Below the pieces are notes generated by a model. It did not search any database, was not told the DNA's origin, and was given only the letters and a program-made list of their open reading frames with translations. This document shows positions 1-7,377 of a stretch of DNA of 53,159 bases, piece by piece (the stretch's first letter is position 1; each line of letters starts with the position of its first letter). The translations under genes were made by a program, and so were the position numbers. Origin of the DNA: a virus; the IMG/VR virus record IMGVR_UViG_3300037842_000443, positions 1 to 53,159 of that record. One strand, 5' to 3'.

Positions 1-1
1 T

Positions 2-688
2 GATGCTGACATTCAAACTCACATCACAGCAAGTCATGCACCTTCTGATGCTAACAATTACACATTACCAAGTTCGGTTGTACATGATAGTGAGTTGAGT
101 TCTTCTACATCAAGTACATCCACCTCAACAGGTGCTAACAGTGCTGCTGTTAAAGCTGCTTACGATAAAGGTAATCATAGTCACTCTTATTTAGGTGACT
201 CAGACTCTAGAATTTCTGGTTGGGATGATGCAGCTGCATTTGCTAACGGTGTAGATGATGGTGATAATGTATTAAATAAAGCACATGAATTTATCGATGC
301 ATTTAATACACTACCAGAATCTTTAAATCTTGCAAATGAACTAGCTGGAAAGGTAGATGATTCACAAGTTCTTACTGATGTACCTACTGGTGCTGTATTC
401 TCTGATACTACTTATAGTGTTGGTGATAATGGGTTATCTCAGAAGAACTTTACAACTACACTTAAATCTAAGTTAGATGGTATTGAGACTGGTGCTACAG
501 CAGACCAAACACAATCAGATATAAATGCTTTAGGCATTACAGCAACAGGAGTTGACCTAGGTAACTGGACATTAACTGAGTCAGCTGGTGTACTATACTT
601 TGCTACAGGTGGGACTAACAAGATGAAGCTAGATGCTTCAGGTAATCTAACAGTAGTTGGAGACGTTACAGCGTTTGGTACAATTTAA
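2..688 (+). CDS. Tail fibre protein, C-terminal part (runs off left edge)
   Basis: The frame is open from base 2, so the gene starts before the window; 228 residues are visible. A motif of the type SAAVKAAYDKG near residues 48-58 and a stretch reading KLDGIETGATADQTQ are typical of phage tail fibre repeats. HxH pairs lie between them, and the C-terminus has the short strand-rich form of fibre tips (KMKLDASGNLTVVGDV). An internal TTG at 95 is not a convincing start because coding continues upstream. The glycine-rich tip gene follows after 10 bases, so both probably belong to the long tail fibre operon. The fibre role is well supported; which fibre segment it is cannot be told. Confidence 0.8.
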   Translation, partial: DADIQTHITASHAPSDANNYTLPSSVVHDSELSSSTSSTSTSTGANSAAVKAAYDKGNHSHSYLGDSDSRISGWDDAAAFANGVDDGDNVLNKAHEFIDAFNTLPESLNLANELAGKVDDSQVLTDVPTGAVFSDTTYSVGDNGLSQKNFTTTLKSKLDGIETGATADQTQSDINALGITATGVDLGNWTLTESAGVLYFATGGTNKMKLDASGNLTVVGDVTAFGTI

Positions 689-698
689 GGAGTAATCT

Positions 699-1661
699 AT
701 GGCTTTACAGTCTTCGGGAGCAATATCACTAGCTAACACTCAAACAGAGTTTGGAGGTTCTCATCCTATCAGCCTTAGTGAATATTATGGTGTAGATACT
801 GTACCTTCTTCAGGTGCTATTAGTTTGAGTGACTTCTATGGTACAAGTAATATTGTATATACCGTCGCCACAGGTGGTACAGTTACCACTGATGGGGATT
901 ATAAGATACATACCTTTACAGGCTCTAGTTCATTTAATGTTTCACAAGTAGGTACTGATGGTACTGTTGAATACTTAGTTGTAGCTGGTGGTGGTGCAGG
1001 TACTCAAGCTGGCGCTGGTGGCGGCGGTGGAGGAGCAGGGGGTTTTAGGAATGGAAACCTTACGATTTCTACTACAGGAAGCAATACCGTAACTATTGGT
1101 GCTGGTGGTACAGACGGTAACGGGTCATCTCAATGGGCAACTAACGGCTCTAATTCGGTATTTAGTTCTATCACCTCAACAGGTGGTGGCGCTGGTGGTG
1201 GTAGACTAACAACACAAGGCTGTAATGGAGTTAACGGTGGTTCAGGTGGCGGTGGCGGCGGACGTGTAGCTTGTTCAGGTGGAACTGGAGTAAGCGGACA
1301 AGGTAAAAATGGCGGAAACGGTTATGGTTACTCAGGTATGTTCCACCCAGGTGGTGGCGGTGGTGGCGCAGGTCAAGCAGGAGTAGGGGGTAACTCTAGT
1401 AATGGAGGTAACGGTGGTAATGGTAAACAGTTCTATGGTACTTACTACGCTGGCGGTGGTGGCGGTGGTAAAGAATACGCAGGTTCAAATGGTACTGGCG
1501 GCTTAGGTGGCGGTGGTGGTCCTACTGGAAATGATGCAGGAGATATTAACACAGGCTCAGGTGGAGTAGGTGGTGGTGGCTCAGGTTGGGGCAGCTACCC
1601 TAACCAACCATCAGGGGCAGGCGGTTCAGGCGTTATAATTATTCGTTACAAGTACCAATAA
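699..1661 (+). CDS. Glycine-rich tail fibre tip / adhesin
   Basis: 320 residues. Residues 1-50 hold two SSGAISL(A/S) repeats followed by (E/D)(Y/F)YG, a form seen at the start of phage fibre tip proteins. A strand-rich linker of the type DGDYKIHTFTGSSSF leads to YLVVAGGGAG. Residues about 95-320 are dominated by GGGGG runs separated by short loops and end in GVIIIRYKYQ. This matches the Gly-rich (polyglycine II sandwich) family known from gp38-type adhesins of T-even phages, where loops between glycine helices bind the receptor. RBS AAGGAG precedes the ATG. The location right after a fibre gene supports a receptor-binding role, which is inference. The G-rich DNA contrasts with the AT-rich surroundings. 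Confidence 0.75.
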   Translation: MALQSSGAISLANTQTEFGGSHPISLSEYYGVDTVPSSGAISLSDFYGTSNIVYTVATGGTVTTDGDYKIHTFTGSSSFNVSQVGTDGTVEYLVVAGGGAGTQAGAGGGGGGAGGFRNGNLTISTTGSNTVTIGAGGTDGNGSSQWATNGSNSVFSSITSTGGGAGGGRLTTQGCNGVNGGSGGGGGGRVACSGGTGVSGQGKNGGNGYGYSGMFHPGGGGGGAGQAGVGGNSSNGGNGGNGKQFYGTYYAGGGGGGKEYAGSNGTGGLGGGGGPTGNDAGDINTGSGGVGGGGSGWGSYPNQPSGAGGSGVIIIRYKYQ

Positions 1662-1670
1662 GGAGATAAT

Positions 1671-2045
1671 ATGGCACATTTTGCACAAATAGAAAACAAC
1701 ATAGTAACTCAAGTAATTGTTGTAGATAATAACGATATACTTGACGCACAAGGTAATGAATCAGAAGCTATAGGTACTCAGTTTTGTACTGACCTATTAG
1801 GTGGCACATGGGTACAAACATCTTATAATAATTCTTTTAGAAAGAATTACGCGGGTACTGGTTTTACTTTCGACGACAATAGAGATGCGTTTATTGCTCC
1901 TCAACCTTATCCATCATGGGTATTAGTTGAAGATATTTGCATTTGGGAAGCACCTGTACCATATCCAGAAGATGTTGGTACAGAAGATGATCCGATAAGG
2001 TATATTTGGAATGAAGCATCAGTTTCTTGGGTAGAAACTGATTAA
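1671..2045 (+). CDS. Conserved fibre-associated protein, unknown function
   Basis: 124 residues with a clear RBS (AAGGAG, 1660-1665). It begins MAHFAQIENNIVTQVIVVDN, a start I recognise from small proteins next to fibre genes in marine myophages. The body has many Tyr/Trp residues and prolines (APVPYPEDVG), consistent with a small beta-rich virion or assembly protein. No catalytic motif is visible. It directly follows the fibre tip gene and probably shares its transcript. Coding continues for 28 codons in frame after its stop (to 2132), so the gene may once have been longer. Confidence 0.6.
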   Translation: MAHFAQIENNIVTQVIVVDNNDILDAQGNESEAIGTQFCTDLLGGTWVQTSYNNSFRKNYAGTGFTFDDNRDAFIAPQPYPSWVLVEDICIWEAPVPYPEDVGTEDDPIRYIWNEASVSWVETD

Positions 2046-2143
2046 CATGATATAATTATTATCAACATTCTTAACACTACTGAGATTATTGATATTAAAG
2101 ATTATTTTACCTTTGATGAAATAAAGAGTTAAATTTGGAACAG

Positions 2144-2314
2144 ATGAGCGATAATACCAAACCTCCTCTGTTTGTAAGGTTTATCAGATTCATTCTTAGG
2201 TATAAAAAGTATAAACCTAGAGAGCACAGATTCATCGATTATAAGTTGACGAACTTGGATAAGTTTATGCTGGATATGCCACATAATGGACATATAAATG
2301 TAACCTTTCACTAA
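2144..2314 (+). CDS. Small basic hypothetical protein (56 aa)
   Basis: ATG after a weak RBS (GGAA); the product is rich in Arg/Lys in its first half (RFIRFILRYKKYKPREHRF). No homologue is recognised. It is the best use of an otherwise gene-free stretch between 2046 and 2408, and is on the same strand as all neighbours, whereas an overlapping minus-strand frame lacks an RBS. AT-rich leftovers on either side contain no further gene. Confidence is limited because length and RBS are both marginal. Confidence 0.4.
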   Translation: MSDNTKPPLFVRFIRFILRYKKYKPREHRFIDYKLTNLDKFMLDMPHNGHINVTFH

Positions 2315-2408
2315 TTAAAATTACAATAGTTAAAGAACATAAATACTATCTAAATGGATATAAAATTTAGCTTCTTATGATAGCTTGAGAATGTATTAAG
2401 GAGTAGTA

Positions 2409-2699
2409 ATGAGTCAAGATTTAGAGGATCGTGTTACTGCTCTTGAAAAAGAGGTAGCAGGTATTCAAGGGCAGTTAAAGTCTGATATGAAGCATATTGA
2501 TAGACGATTTGATGAGCTTGAATCTGATATGCGGAGATTATTGGAGAAGTTGGATACTGTTAATGATAGTATATCAATTGCGAATACAACAGGTCAATTA
2601 GCAACTCAGAAAGCATCAGGTAATGAGAAATTATTAGCTACTGTTATTGCAGTTATAGCGGCGTTGATTGGTTATTTTGGTGAGAGGGTGATGCTATAA
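2409..2699 (+). CDS. Coiled-coil protein with C-terminal membrane anchor (XhlA/haemolysin-like topology)
   Basis: 96 residues. Residues 1-60 form a heptad-rich coiled coil (LEDRVTALEKEVAGIQ and onward), residues about 74-92 a hydrophobic segment (LLATVIAVIAALIGYF). This N-out coiled coil plus C-terminal anchor is the layout of XhlA-type proteins that assist phage lysis, but sequence identity to that family was not checked. RBS AAGGAG lies 7 bases before ATG. The stop overlaps the next start (TAATG), and the next protein has several membrane segments, so a lysis-related pair is a reasonable guess. Confidence 0.6.
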   Translation: MSQDLEDRVTALEKEVAGIQGQLKSDMKHIDRRFDELESDMRRLLEKLDTVNDSISIANTTGQLATQKASGNEKLLATVIAVIAALIGYFGERVML

Positions 2700-3034
2700 T
2701 GGATACATCAATATTTCTTACAATTTCTCAAGCTGCTATGGTAGGTATCACATTCACAGTCTTAGTCTATTTATTCTGTCATCGTAATATATACAGTATC
2801 CATGACTTTGGGATAGTAATAGCGATATTTATCTCATTGATGACTAGATATAGCCTCCCTATGCCCCCTGCTTCACATGTCGGAGGCATTACGCTGCTTA
2901 ACATTATATTTGTTGCAGTGTTGGCGATGGTTTGGTCAAGACCTTCTAATATACCTTTTATAGATAAATTTAATGATTGTGGATGGAAACGATTAGCTTG
3001 TAAATTATTCGGAGGAAAAATTTGCTATGACTAG
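2699..3034 (+). CDS. Multi-pass membrane protein, holin candidate
   Basis: 111 residues with three hydrophobic stretches, about residues 8-27, 35-50 and 63-81, then a soluble tail with a Cys pair (DCGWKRLACKLF). Size, three spans and a position between a coiled-coil anchor protein and a lipoprotein fit a class I holin, but no family match is recognised. Start overlaps the upstream stop and its end overlaps the next gene by 8 bases, so translation is probably coupled through this set of membrane genes. Confidence 0.5.
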   Translation: MDTSIFLTISQAAMVGITFTVLVYLFCHRNIYSIHDFGIVIAIFISLMTRYSLPMPPASHVGGITLLNIIFVAVLAMVWSRPSNIPFIDKFNDCGWKRLACKLFGGKICYD

Positions 3035-3251
3035 AGAAGATAAGTTTTGGAATATAGCTGCAATCATTTCCACTGTGATTGCTTGTATTATTATAATTTC
3101 ATCATTATCAGGCTGCAACACTGGTATTAGATATGAACACCCTAAACAATTTAATCCAGTATTATACAAAGAAAGAATTATACAAGTAAGCGTTGATATA
3201 GATGGTAATTGTAGAACTGAAGATGAGGATTGGGTATGCCAGATGAATTAG
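3027..3251 (+). CDS. Small lipoprotein (LSGC lipobox), spanin candidate
   Basis: 74 residues. A hydrophobic segment (residues 8-28) ends in SSLSGC, a good lipobox with Cys at about residue 30, so the mature product would be an outer or inner membrane lipoprotein of about 45 residues containing one Cys pair (C at the turn DGNCR and DWVCQ). Outer-membrane spanins are short lipoproteins made this way, but they are usually proline-rich, and this one is not. Function is therefore open. RBS GGAGG is at 3011-3015. Confidence 0.55.
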   Translation: MTREDKFWNIAAIISTVIACIIIISSLSGCNTGIRYEHPKQFNPVLYKERIIQVSVDIDGNCRTEDEDWVCQMN

Positions 3252-3328
3252 TAGTATTCCTTTTAATAGTAACAATAGCTATTGGTATTGGTTGTATATA
3301 TAGCAATTGTGGTGAAGATAAACAATGA
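3236..3328 (+). CDS. 30-residue membrane peptide
   Basis: Starts inside the 3' end of the lipoprotein gene (16-base overlap) and its stop overlaps the next start in an ATGA. The peptide has one hydrophobic span (VVFLLIVTIAIGIGCIY) and a short charged tail. Tight coupling on both sides argues that it is translated, although its size makes this only moderately sure. Confidence 0.45.
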   Translation: MPDELVVFLLIVTIAIGIGCIYSNCGEDKQ

Positions 3329-3573
3329 ATATTGAAGCGGAATGGCTGTTGGCGTTGATAGCATTTCCTGTAATAGGGTTTTTCTTTAAGATGTTCCTGA
3401 CGAACTTCGATAAGCACGATGCAAGAATGGACTTGATGGAAAAGGAACTAGTTAGTCGAGTGGAGTGGCAGAGAGAGTTAGACAGAACTAATCGAATTGT
3501 AGGAGAACTCTTTAATCAAAAAGCAGATAAAGAGTTGGTTGAAGCTATAACAGGAAAATCAAATGAAACTTAG
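3325..3573 (+). CDS. N-terminally anchored coiled-coil membrane protein
   Basis: 82 residues: one span at about residues 7-24 (WLLALIAFPVIGFFFKMFL) followed by a charged helical region (LMEKELVSRVEWQRELDRT). This type II topology with a helical stalk is that of inner-membrane spanins (Rz-like) and of several phage anchor proteins. No specific family is recognised. It is coupled to both neighbours (ATGA upstream, 11-base overlap downstream). Confidence 0.5.
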   Translation: MNIEAEWLLALIAFPVIGFFFKMFLTNFDKHDARMDLMEKELVSRVEWQRELDRTNRIVGELFNQKADKELVEAITGKSNET

Positions 3574-3943
3574 TATAGAGAAATTAGGAACCTTTTTAGG
3601 TATCGCAACTGCACTAAGTGCATCAGTCGGTGGTTACTTTGTGATGGAAGATAGACAAAACACTCTAATCAATACTGTTGAGACGTTATCTCAAGAGATG
3701 AAAGAAGTTAGAGAGAGTGGTGATCTGATATTGAGAGTCGGGATATTAGAGACTAAAATTGAGTTAACGGAATCTTACGATGATGCTTGGATTAGAAAGT
3801 TATCTGATGATAATATGAACAAAATCATACTAATAAATGAGCGTACACGTAAAATCAAAGATATCGAGAAAATTATTAATGATGAGATAATACCATCAAT
3901 TGATGATATATTCGATGATATAGATAAATTTACAGGAAGATAG
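3563..3943 (+). CDS. Membrane-anchored helical protein, i-spanin-like topology
   Basis: 126 residues with an N-terminal span (about 8-26, GTFLGIATALSASVGGYFV) and a long, highly charged helical region (heptads around TVETLSQEMKEVRE and INERTRKIKDIEKIINDEI). It resembles an inner-membrane spanin in shape only. The gene overlaps its upstream neighbour and is followed two bases later by a secreted protein gene. Role in envelope disruption is a guess from context. Confidence 0.5.
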   Translation: MKLSIEKLGTFLGIATALSASVGGYFVMEDRQNTLINTVETLSQEMKEVRESGDLILRVGILETKIELTESYDDAWIRKLSDDNMNKIILINERTRKIKDIEKIINDEIIPSIDDIFDDIDKFTGR

Positions 3944-3945
3944 AT

Positions 3946-4254
3946 ATGAAATTAATAATGATGCTTATGGTTATGGTTACCTTTACTGCTAATGGCGCAG
4001 AGCTTTTGGAATGTAAAGACGGAGAATTGAGTTTTGGTATAGATAGAGCTCAAGCAGTTAATGAGAACACTTTTAGACTGGGATGGATAATGCCTATTAA
4101 CTCTAATTGTAAACAAATCAATAGAGATCAAGCTAGAGCCAATCGAATCAAAGATGAAACTAACTTACTAGCAGCATGTGCTGATTACAGAAGTTTAACA
4201 GTTGATCCAACTAAATTCCCGACACTTGAAGCGGCTTGTAAATTAAGTAAATAA
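3946..4254 (+). CDS. Small secreted protein
   Basis: 102 residues with a classical signal peptide (MKLIMMLMVMVTFTANGAEL, cleavage expected after NGA). The mature part has four Cys residues (C23, C55, C77, C97 approximately), suggesting disulfides in the periplasm. It ends the run of membrane and envelope genes from 2409. No family is recognised; an endolysin-type catalytic motif is absent. Confidence 0.5.
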   Translation: MKLIMMLMVMVTFTANGAELLECKDGELSFGIDRAQAVNENTFRLGWIMPINSNCKQINRDQARANRIKDETNLLAACADYRSLTVDPTKFPTLEAACKLSK

Positions 4255-4262
4255 CTAATATA

Positions 4263-4270
4263 GATAAATA
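4263..4270 (+). promoter_or_regulatory. Late-promoter-like motif GATAAATA
   Basis: GATAAATA ends 24 bases before the ATG of a structural gene (4295). It resembles the T4 late promoter core TATAAATA. The same motif at the same 24-base distance is found before the capsid-like gene on the other strand. The assignment is by position and resemblance only. Confidence 0.4.
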
Positions 4271-4294
4271 TCTCTATTAATACGAGGAATTATC

Positions 4295-4672
4295 ATGCAC
4301 ATGTCGAATTACTTAGAGGATGGTCTACTTAACCATCTCTTGTCTAATATACCACTTGAATTTACAATACCATATCTAGCCTTATACACATCTGATCCTA
4401 CTGATGCTGAAATTGGTATTGAATGTTCTGACGTTAATTATAGTAGACAATCAATAACATTTGATACATCTTTGAATGGTGAAACTTCTAATACTGACTA
4501 CATTACATTCCTTCCATTTACAGGTGATGTTACAATCACTCATATTGGTATCATGAATGCTCCTATTGGAGGGAATTTGATGTTTCACGTGGACTTATCT
4601 ACATCTAAAATAATGCATGATACAGATGAGTTAAGATTTCATCCAGGAAGTCTTACTATAAGATTATCATAA
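4295..4672 (+). CDS. Phage virion/tail-associated protein of the ALYTSDPT type
   Basis: 125 residues. The opening MSNYLEDGLLNHLL, then LALYTSDPTDAEIG, a YSRQSITF strand and the segment ITHIGIMNAPIGGNLMFH, follow the pattern of a widespread small phage structural protein found beside fibre or baseplate genes. Translation may begin at the second Met (4301) because the family normally begins MSNYLED. RBS ACGAGGAA is at 4282-4289. Coupled to the next gene by TAATG. Family placement is good; exact position in the virion is unknown. Confidence 0.7.
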   Translation: MHMSNYLEDGLLNHLLSNIPLEFTIPYLALYTSDPTDAEIGIECSDVNYSRQSITFDTSLNGETSNTDYITFLPFTGDVTITHIGIMNAPIGGNLMFHVDLSTSKIMHDTDELRFHPGSLTIRLS

Positions 4673-5106
4673 TGGGTGCTAAGTTAGCCCCTAACTCATT
4701 TCATGAACGTGTTATATTAGTCCATAACTGGGCTTATGAGAAGTTATCGGAGTATAAAAGTTGTCACGAAAAGATATCAGTTGAGTGTAAAGAGCATGGA
4801 GTTTTTGAAATAGAGCCTCATAGTCTATTAAGTGGCCATGGGTGTCCTAAGTGTGCTAGAGAAGAACGGAGACGTAGTTTAACTATGTTCCTTGAAAAAG
4901 CTAAGATGGTCCATAAGAATACATATTCATATACTATGATTAAACCAGGATGGATAACCGGGAAGATTGAAGTTACATGTATAGATCACGGAGGTTTCAT
5001 GGTGGATGCAGACTATTTCCTTAAAACTAATAAAGATGGGAGCCCTAAGACTGGCTGCCCTAAATGTAACAAAAGACAGAAAATAGGTAATACATTATTA
5101 GGTTGA
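4672..5106 (+). CDS. Treble-clef zinc-finger protein, homing-endonuclease-associated type (DUF723-like)
   Basis: 144 residues with two copies of a zinc-binding unit: C(K)EHGVFEIEPHSLLSGHGCPKC at about residues 37-60 and a second copy beginning VTCIDHGGF and ending GCPKCNK. This CxxHG...GCPxC pattern is the DUF723 / treble-clef module often found in phage homing endonucleases. No nuclease catalytic motif is evident here, so it may be a DNA-binding remnant of a mobile element or a stand-alone DNA-binding protein. It sits between two structural genes, a usual place for such insertions. Confidence 0.6.
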   Translation: MGAKLAPNSFHERVILVHNWAYEKLSEYKSCHEKISVECKEHGVFEIEPHSLLSGHGCPKCAREERRRSLTMFLEKAKMVHKNTYSYTMIKPGWITGKIEVTCIDHGGFMVDADYFLKTNKDGSPKTGCPKCNKRQKIGNTLLG

Positions 5107-5147
5107 CAACGCACTCAGAATGTTATTAAAAATAACATTAATTGAGA

Positions 5148-5155
5148 GATAAATA
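5148..5155 (+). promoter_or_regulatory. Late-promoter-like motif GATAAATA
   Basis: Lies 28 bases before the start of the structural gene at 5184, in the 77-base gap after the zinc-finger gene. Same motif as at 4263 and 32691 and, on the other strand, 25624. No good -35 box stands upstream, which suits a late-type promoter. Confidence 0.35.
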
Positions 5156-5183
5156 AATACACAATCAAATAACGGAGATGTAA

Positions 5184-5699
5184 ATGGGTATCAAATTTTC
5201 AAATAATGCTGGAACAATAATATCAGCAGATGTAACTAGTGACGCAACAAGTATACTTGTCGATGATGCATCAGAATTTCCTACTTTAGGAGCAGGTGAT
5301 TGGTGTTATGCTACGATTATAGGTTCTTTTGGAATTGAAATAGTGAAAGTTACTGCTATAACGGGTAATAATATGGTCGTTGAGCGAGCAAAAGATAATA
5401 CTAGCGCTCTCACGTTCACATCAAGTGATAGATTCGAATTACGTAATAATGCGGCAATGTTTGAAGATATTACAGCAGCTGCTGTAATATCCCTAAACCA
5501 TAGTGCTATAACCACAGTCACAGATGCTGGTATATCAACATATAACTTTACATACAACCCAAACTTTGTCACTGTTTACATTAATAGACAGATATTGAGA
5601 GAAGCGGAATACACAGCAACCAACGGAACAAGCATCACATTTATTGTTTCGTTGAATGTTGGGGATGATATCGAAACCACTACTACAACAGGAGCATAA
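5184..5699 (+). CDS. Tail fibre / baseplate-associated structural protein
   Basis: 171 residues. The N-terminal half follows a recognised phage fibre domain plan: [21 protein letters not shown], then [25 protein letters not shown] and DRFELR, a beta-rich domain seen in many tail fibre and adaptor proteins. The C-terminal 75 residues look like a second beta domain. RBS GGAG (5173-5176). The collagen-like fibre gene begins one base after its stop, so the two proteins probably work together in one appendage. Confidence 0.7.
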   Translation: MGIKFSNNAGTIISADVTSDATSILVDDASEFPTLGAGDWCYATIIGSFGIEIVKVTAITGNNMVVERAKDNTSALTFTSSDRFELRNNAAMFEDITAAAVISLNHSAITTVTDAGISTYNFTYNPNFVTVYINRQILREAEYTATNGTSITFIVSLNVGDDIETTTTTGA

Positions 5700-5700
5700 C

Positions 5701-6282
5701 ATGGGTAAATTCAGACAAATATATAATAAAGCAGGTGTTGTGCAGAGTATTGATAAGGATAAGTTTTACACTCTTGATATATCAGGTAATGTAACTGAGC
5801 ATGTTGATAAAACTGCCGCTGAAGCTGCAAGTGCACCTGAAGACACTTTAAACATAACTGGTAACCCAGCTGATATTAGACGTACTGATAACCTTGAGGA
5901 GAATATTAGTGTATTAGCTCGTAAGAAAGCTAATGCTGATATGAGCAACGTTGATAGTCTTCCACCATCTGTAGTTGCTACATTGAAGGGTGATACTGGT
6001 AATACTGGCCCTGCTGGTTCTAATGGAGCTACTGGTAATACTGGCCCTGCTGGTTCTAAGGGTGATACTGGTAATACTGGCCCTGCTGGAGCTACTGGTA
6101 ATACTGGCCCTGCTGGTTCTAATGGAGCTACTGGTAATACTGGCCCTGCTGGTTCTAATGGAGCTACTGGTAATACTGGCCCTGCTGGTTCTAATGGAGC
6201 TACTGGCCCTGCTGGAGCTAAAGGAGATGTTGGTGCAACTTTTGTGATGAATGGCTCAACTTTAGCAATTACGACCCCATAA
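5701..6282 (+). CDS. Collagen-like tail fibre protein
   Basis: 193 residues. Residues 1-98 form a capping domain; residues about 99-180 are 27 uninterrupted Gly-X-Y triplets ([12 protein letters not shown] and variants), and a short tail ([13 protein letters not shown]) follows. Collagen-like stalks trimerise in phage fibres. The ATG at 5701 is preferred over an in-frame start at 5656 because it follows the previous stop directly and avoids a long overlap. The triplet region is encoded by near-identical DNA repeats, so its length can change by slippage. Confidence 0.75.
   Translation: MGKFRQIYNKAGVVQSIDKDKFYTLDISGNVTEHVDKTAAEAASAPEDTLNITGNPADIRRTDNLEENISVLARKKANADMSNVDSLPPSVVATLKGDTGNTGPAGSNGATGNTGPAGSKGDTGNTGPAGATGNTGPAGSNGATGNTGPAGSNGATGNTGPAGSNGATGPAGAKGDVGATFVMNGSTLAITTP
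5990..6220 (+). repeat. Direct DNA repeats encoding the collagen-like stalk
   Basis: A 36-base unit beginning GGTAATACTGGCCCTGCTGG and ending in AATGGAGCTACT recurs almost without change, with shortened and variant copies (GGTTCTAAGGGTGAT in place of GGTTCTAATGGAGCT). The near identity at synonymous sites points to recent expansion. Confidence 0.8.
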
Positions 6283-6286
6283 CACT

Positions 6287-6826
6287 ATGGCTACTCAGTT
6301 AATAGATTTTTCGATTGTTCGTGACTTCATTTACAACGGTGTTAATCAAGGGTACAGTTGTATCTACCTCAATGGTACTCGTCTATGGGAACGCTATCAA
6401 ATAGAAGAGGTGTATCAAGAGTGGGTGAATTCAGGGTATGAAGAGGATGTATTAGAGTGGGTGAATGTATATCGAGACTCTAGCGGTACATACGTTTTAC
6501 CTAGTTCCATATTAGGTGAGAGCTGGATTGGCGCGAGTTATTTTTATACTATTTTTAAGGAGGGTATAGCTGTTGAACTCACAGATACTGGAAATCACGG
6601 CAACAAAGGTCAACATACCTATGGAGCGGGTGGACGGGGTGCCTTCTCGACAGGTCGTGGGTATCAACTTAAAAACACACAACCCGGCGGACAGATTCAC
6701 AGTATTGTGCATTCAGGTGCCACTCCCGCATGGAATAACAGTTACCAACAAGTCGTAGGTACGCAGTGGGTAGACACTAGTATTTATGTATATAAAACTA
6801 AATTAACAGATATGTGGTATTACTAG
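6287..6826 (+). CDS. Putative fibre/tail structural protein, unknown
   Basis: 179 residues, aromatic-rich. It starts four bases after the collagen-like gene. A Gly/Ser/Thr-rich stretch around residues 105-125 (NKGQHTYGAGGRGAFSTGRG) resembles surface loops of fibre tips. No family is recognised. A role as tip or partner of the collagen-like fibre is inferred from its place between that gene and a possible fibre assembly gene. Confidence 0.5.
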   Translation: MATQLIDFSIVRDFIYNGVNQGYSCIYLNGTRLWERYQIEEVYQEWVNSGYEEDVLEWVNVYRDSSGTYVLPSSILGESWIGASYFYTIFKEGIAVELTDTGNHGNKGQHTYGAGGRGAFSTGRGYQLKNTQPGGQIHSIVHSGATPAWNNSYQQVVGTQWVDTSIYVYKTKLTDMWYY

Positions 6827-6838
6827 GAGATATATAAG

Positions 6839-7246
6839 ATGAGCATTTTAATTTATAACGGAGTCACTTCGTTAATTGAAAAGGATAACAAACAACTACT
6901 GTCTAAGCAGAAGCCAAAGTTTACTTTTGAATATGAGACAATTCAGTTCACGGAGCATACTAAATCTTTTGTTTTTGCTGACAAAGTCGTAGAGTTAAGT
7001 GAAGAGCAAAGCATAGAGGTGTTGGATTTTATAGGGGGCGTGTCTGAAGATAAAGAAACTGCTAGTCAGATCGCATCAAATTTAGAGAGTTTGCGATATC
7101 TCACAGACACTGATTGGGTAAATAGTAAGTACACTGATGAAGTTGTATTGTTAAAGAACATGACTAGAGTTGAGTTTCTGGCCAAATATCGTGAGGTTTT
7201 GGAAGCGAGAGTAATAGCAAGGAAAAATGTAGTTGAAATAGAGTAA
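6839..7246 (+). CDS. Possible tail fibre assembly protein
   Basis: 135 residues. The C-terminal part (LRYLTDTDWVNSKYTDEVVLL and the helix ending LEARVIARKNV) has the look of Tfa-like fibre assembly proteins, whose C-termini carry LxxTDW followed by a charged helix. The N-terminal part has no recognised domain. It is the last gene of the fibre block; RBS GGAG at 6826-6829. The 7247-7365 gap that follows holds a non-initiated 23-codon frame only. Confidence 0.45.
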   Translation: MSILIYNGVTSLIEKDNKQLLSKQKPKFTFEYETIQFTEHTKSFVFADKVVELSEEQSIEVLDFIGGVSEDKETASQIASNLESLRYLTDTDWVNSKYTDEVVLLKNMTRVEFLAKYREVLEARVIARKNVVEIE

Positions 7247-7365
7247 TGAAATTAGAATTGATAATTCAATAACACTTCATGGTGTAGATGTTGTTTCAGT
7301 TAAGTACTCTAGATAATTGTAAGTATTAATTCATGTTCATTATTACCATCTAGCATTTTATGTGG

Positions 7366-7371
7366 TATAAT
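7366..7371 (+). promoter_or_regulatory. -10 box (GTGGTATAAT) immediately before primase gene
   Basis: TATAAT with an upstream TGG, as in other promoters of this window. No strong -35 is present (weak TTCATT further up). The ATG at 7378 begins where a transcript from this box should start, so the mRNA could be leaderless. Confidence 0.4.
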
Positions 7372-7377
7372 ATAATC

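Noticed and set aside
2046-2132. 28-codon in-frame extension after the stop at 2045
   Set aside because: No start codon; could be the remains of a longer C-terminus, but there is no evidence of read-through.
5990-6247. Plus-strand frame of Leu/Val repeats (LVILALLVL)
   Set aside because: Out-of-frame shadow of the collagen-like repeats.
7242-7316. Frame reading NEIRIDNSITLHGVDVVSVK after the fibre assembly gene
   Set aside because: No start codon and a stop just upstream; probably a leftover fragment.
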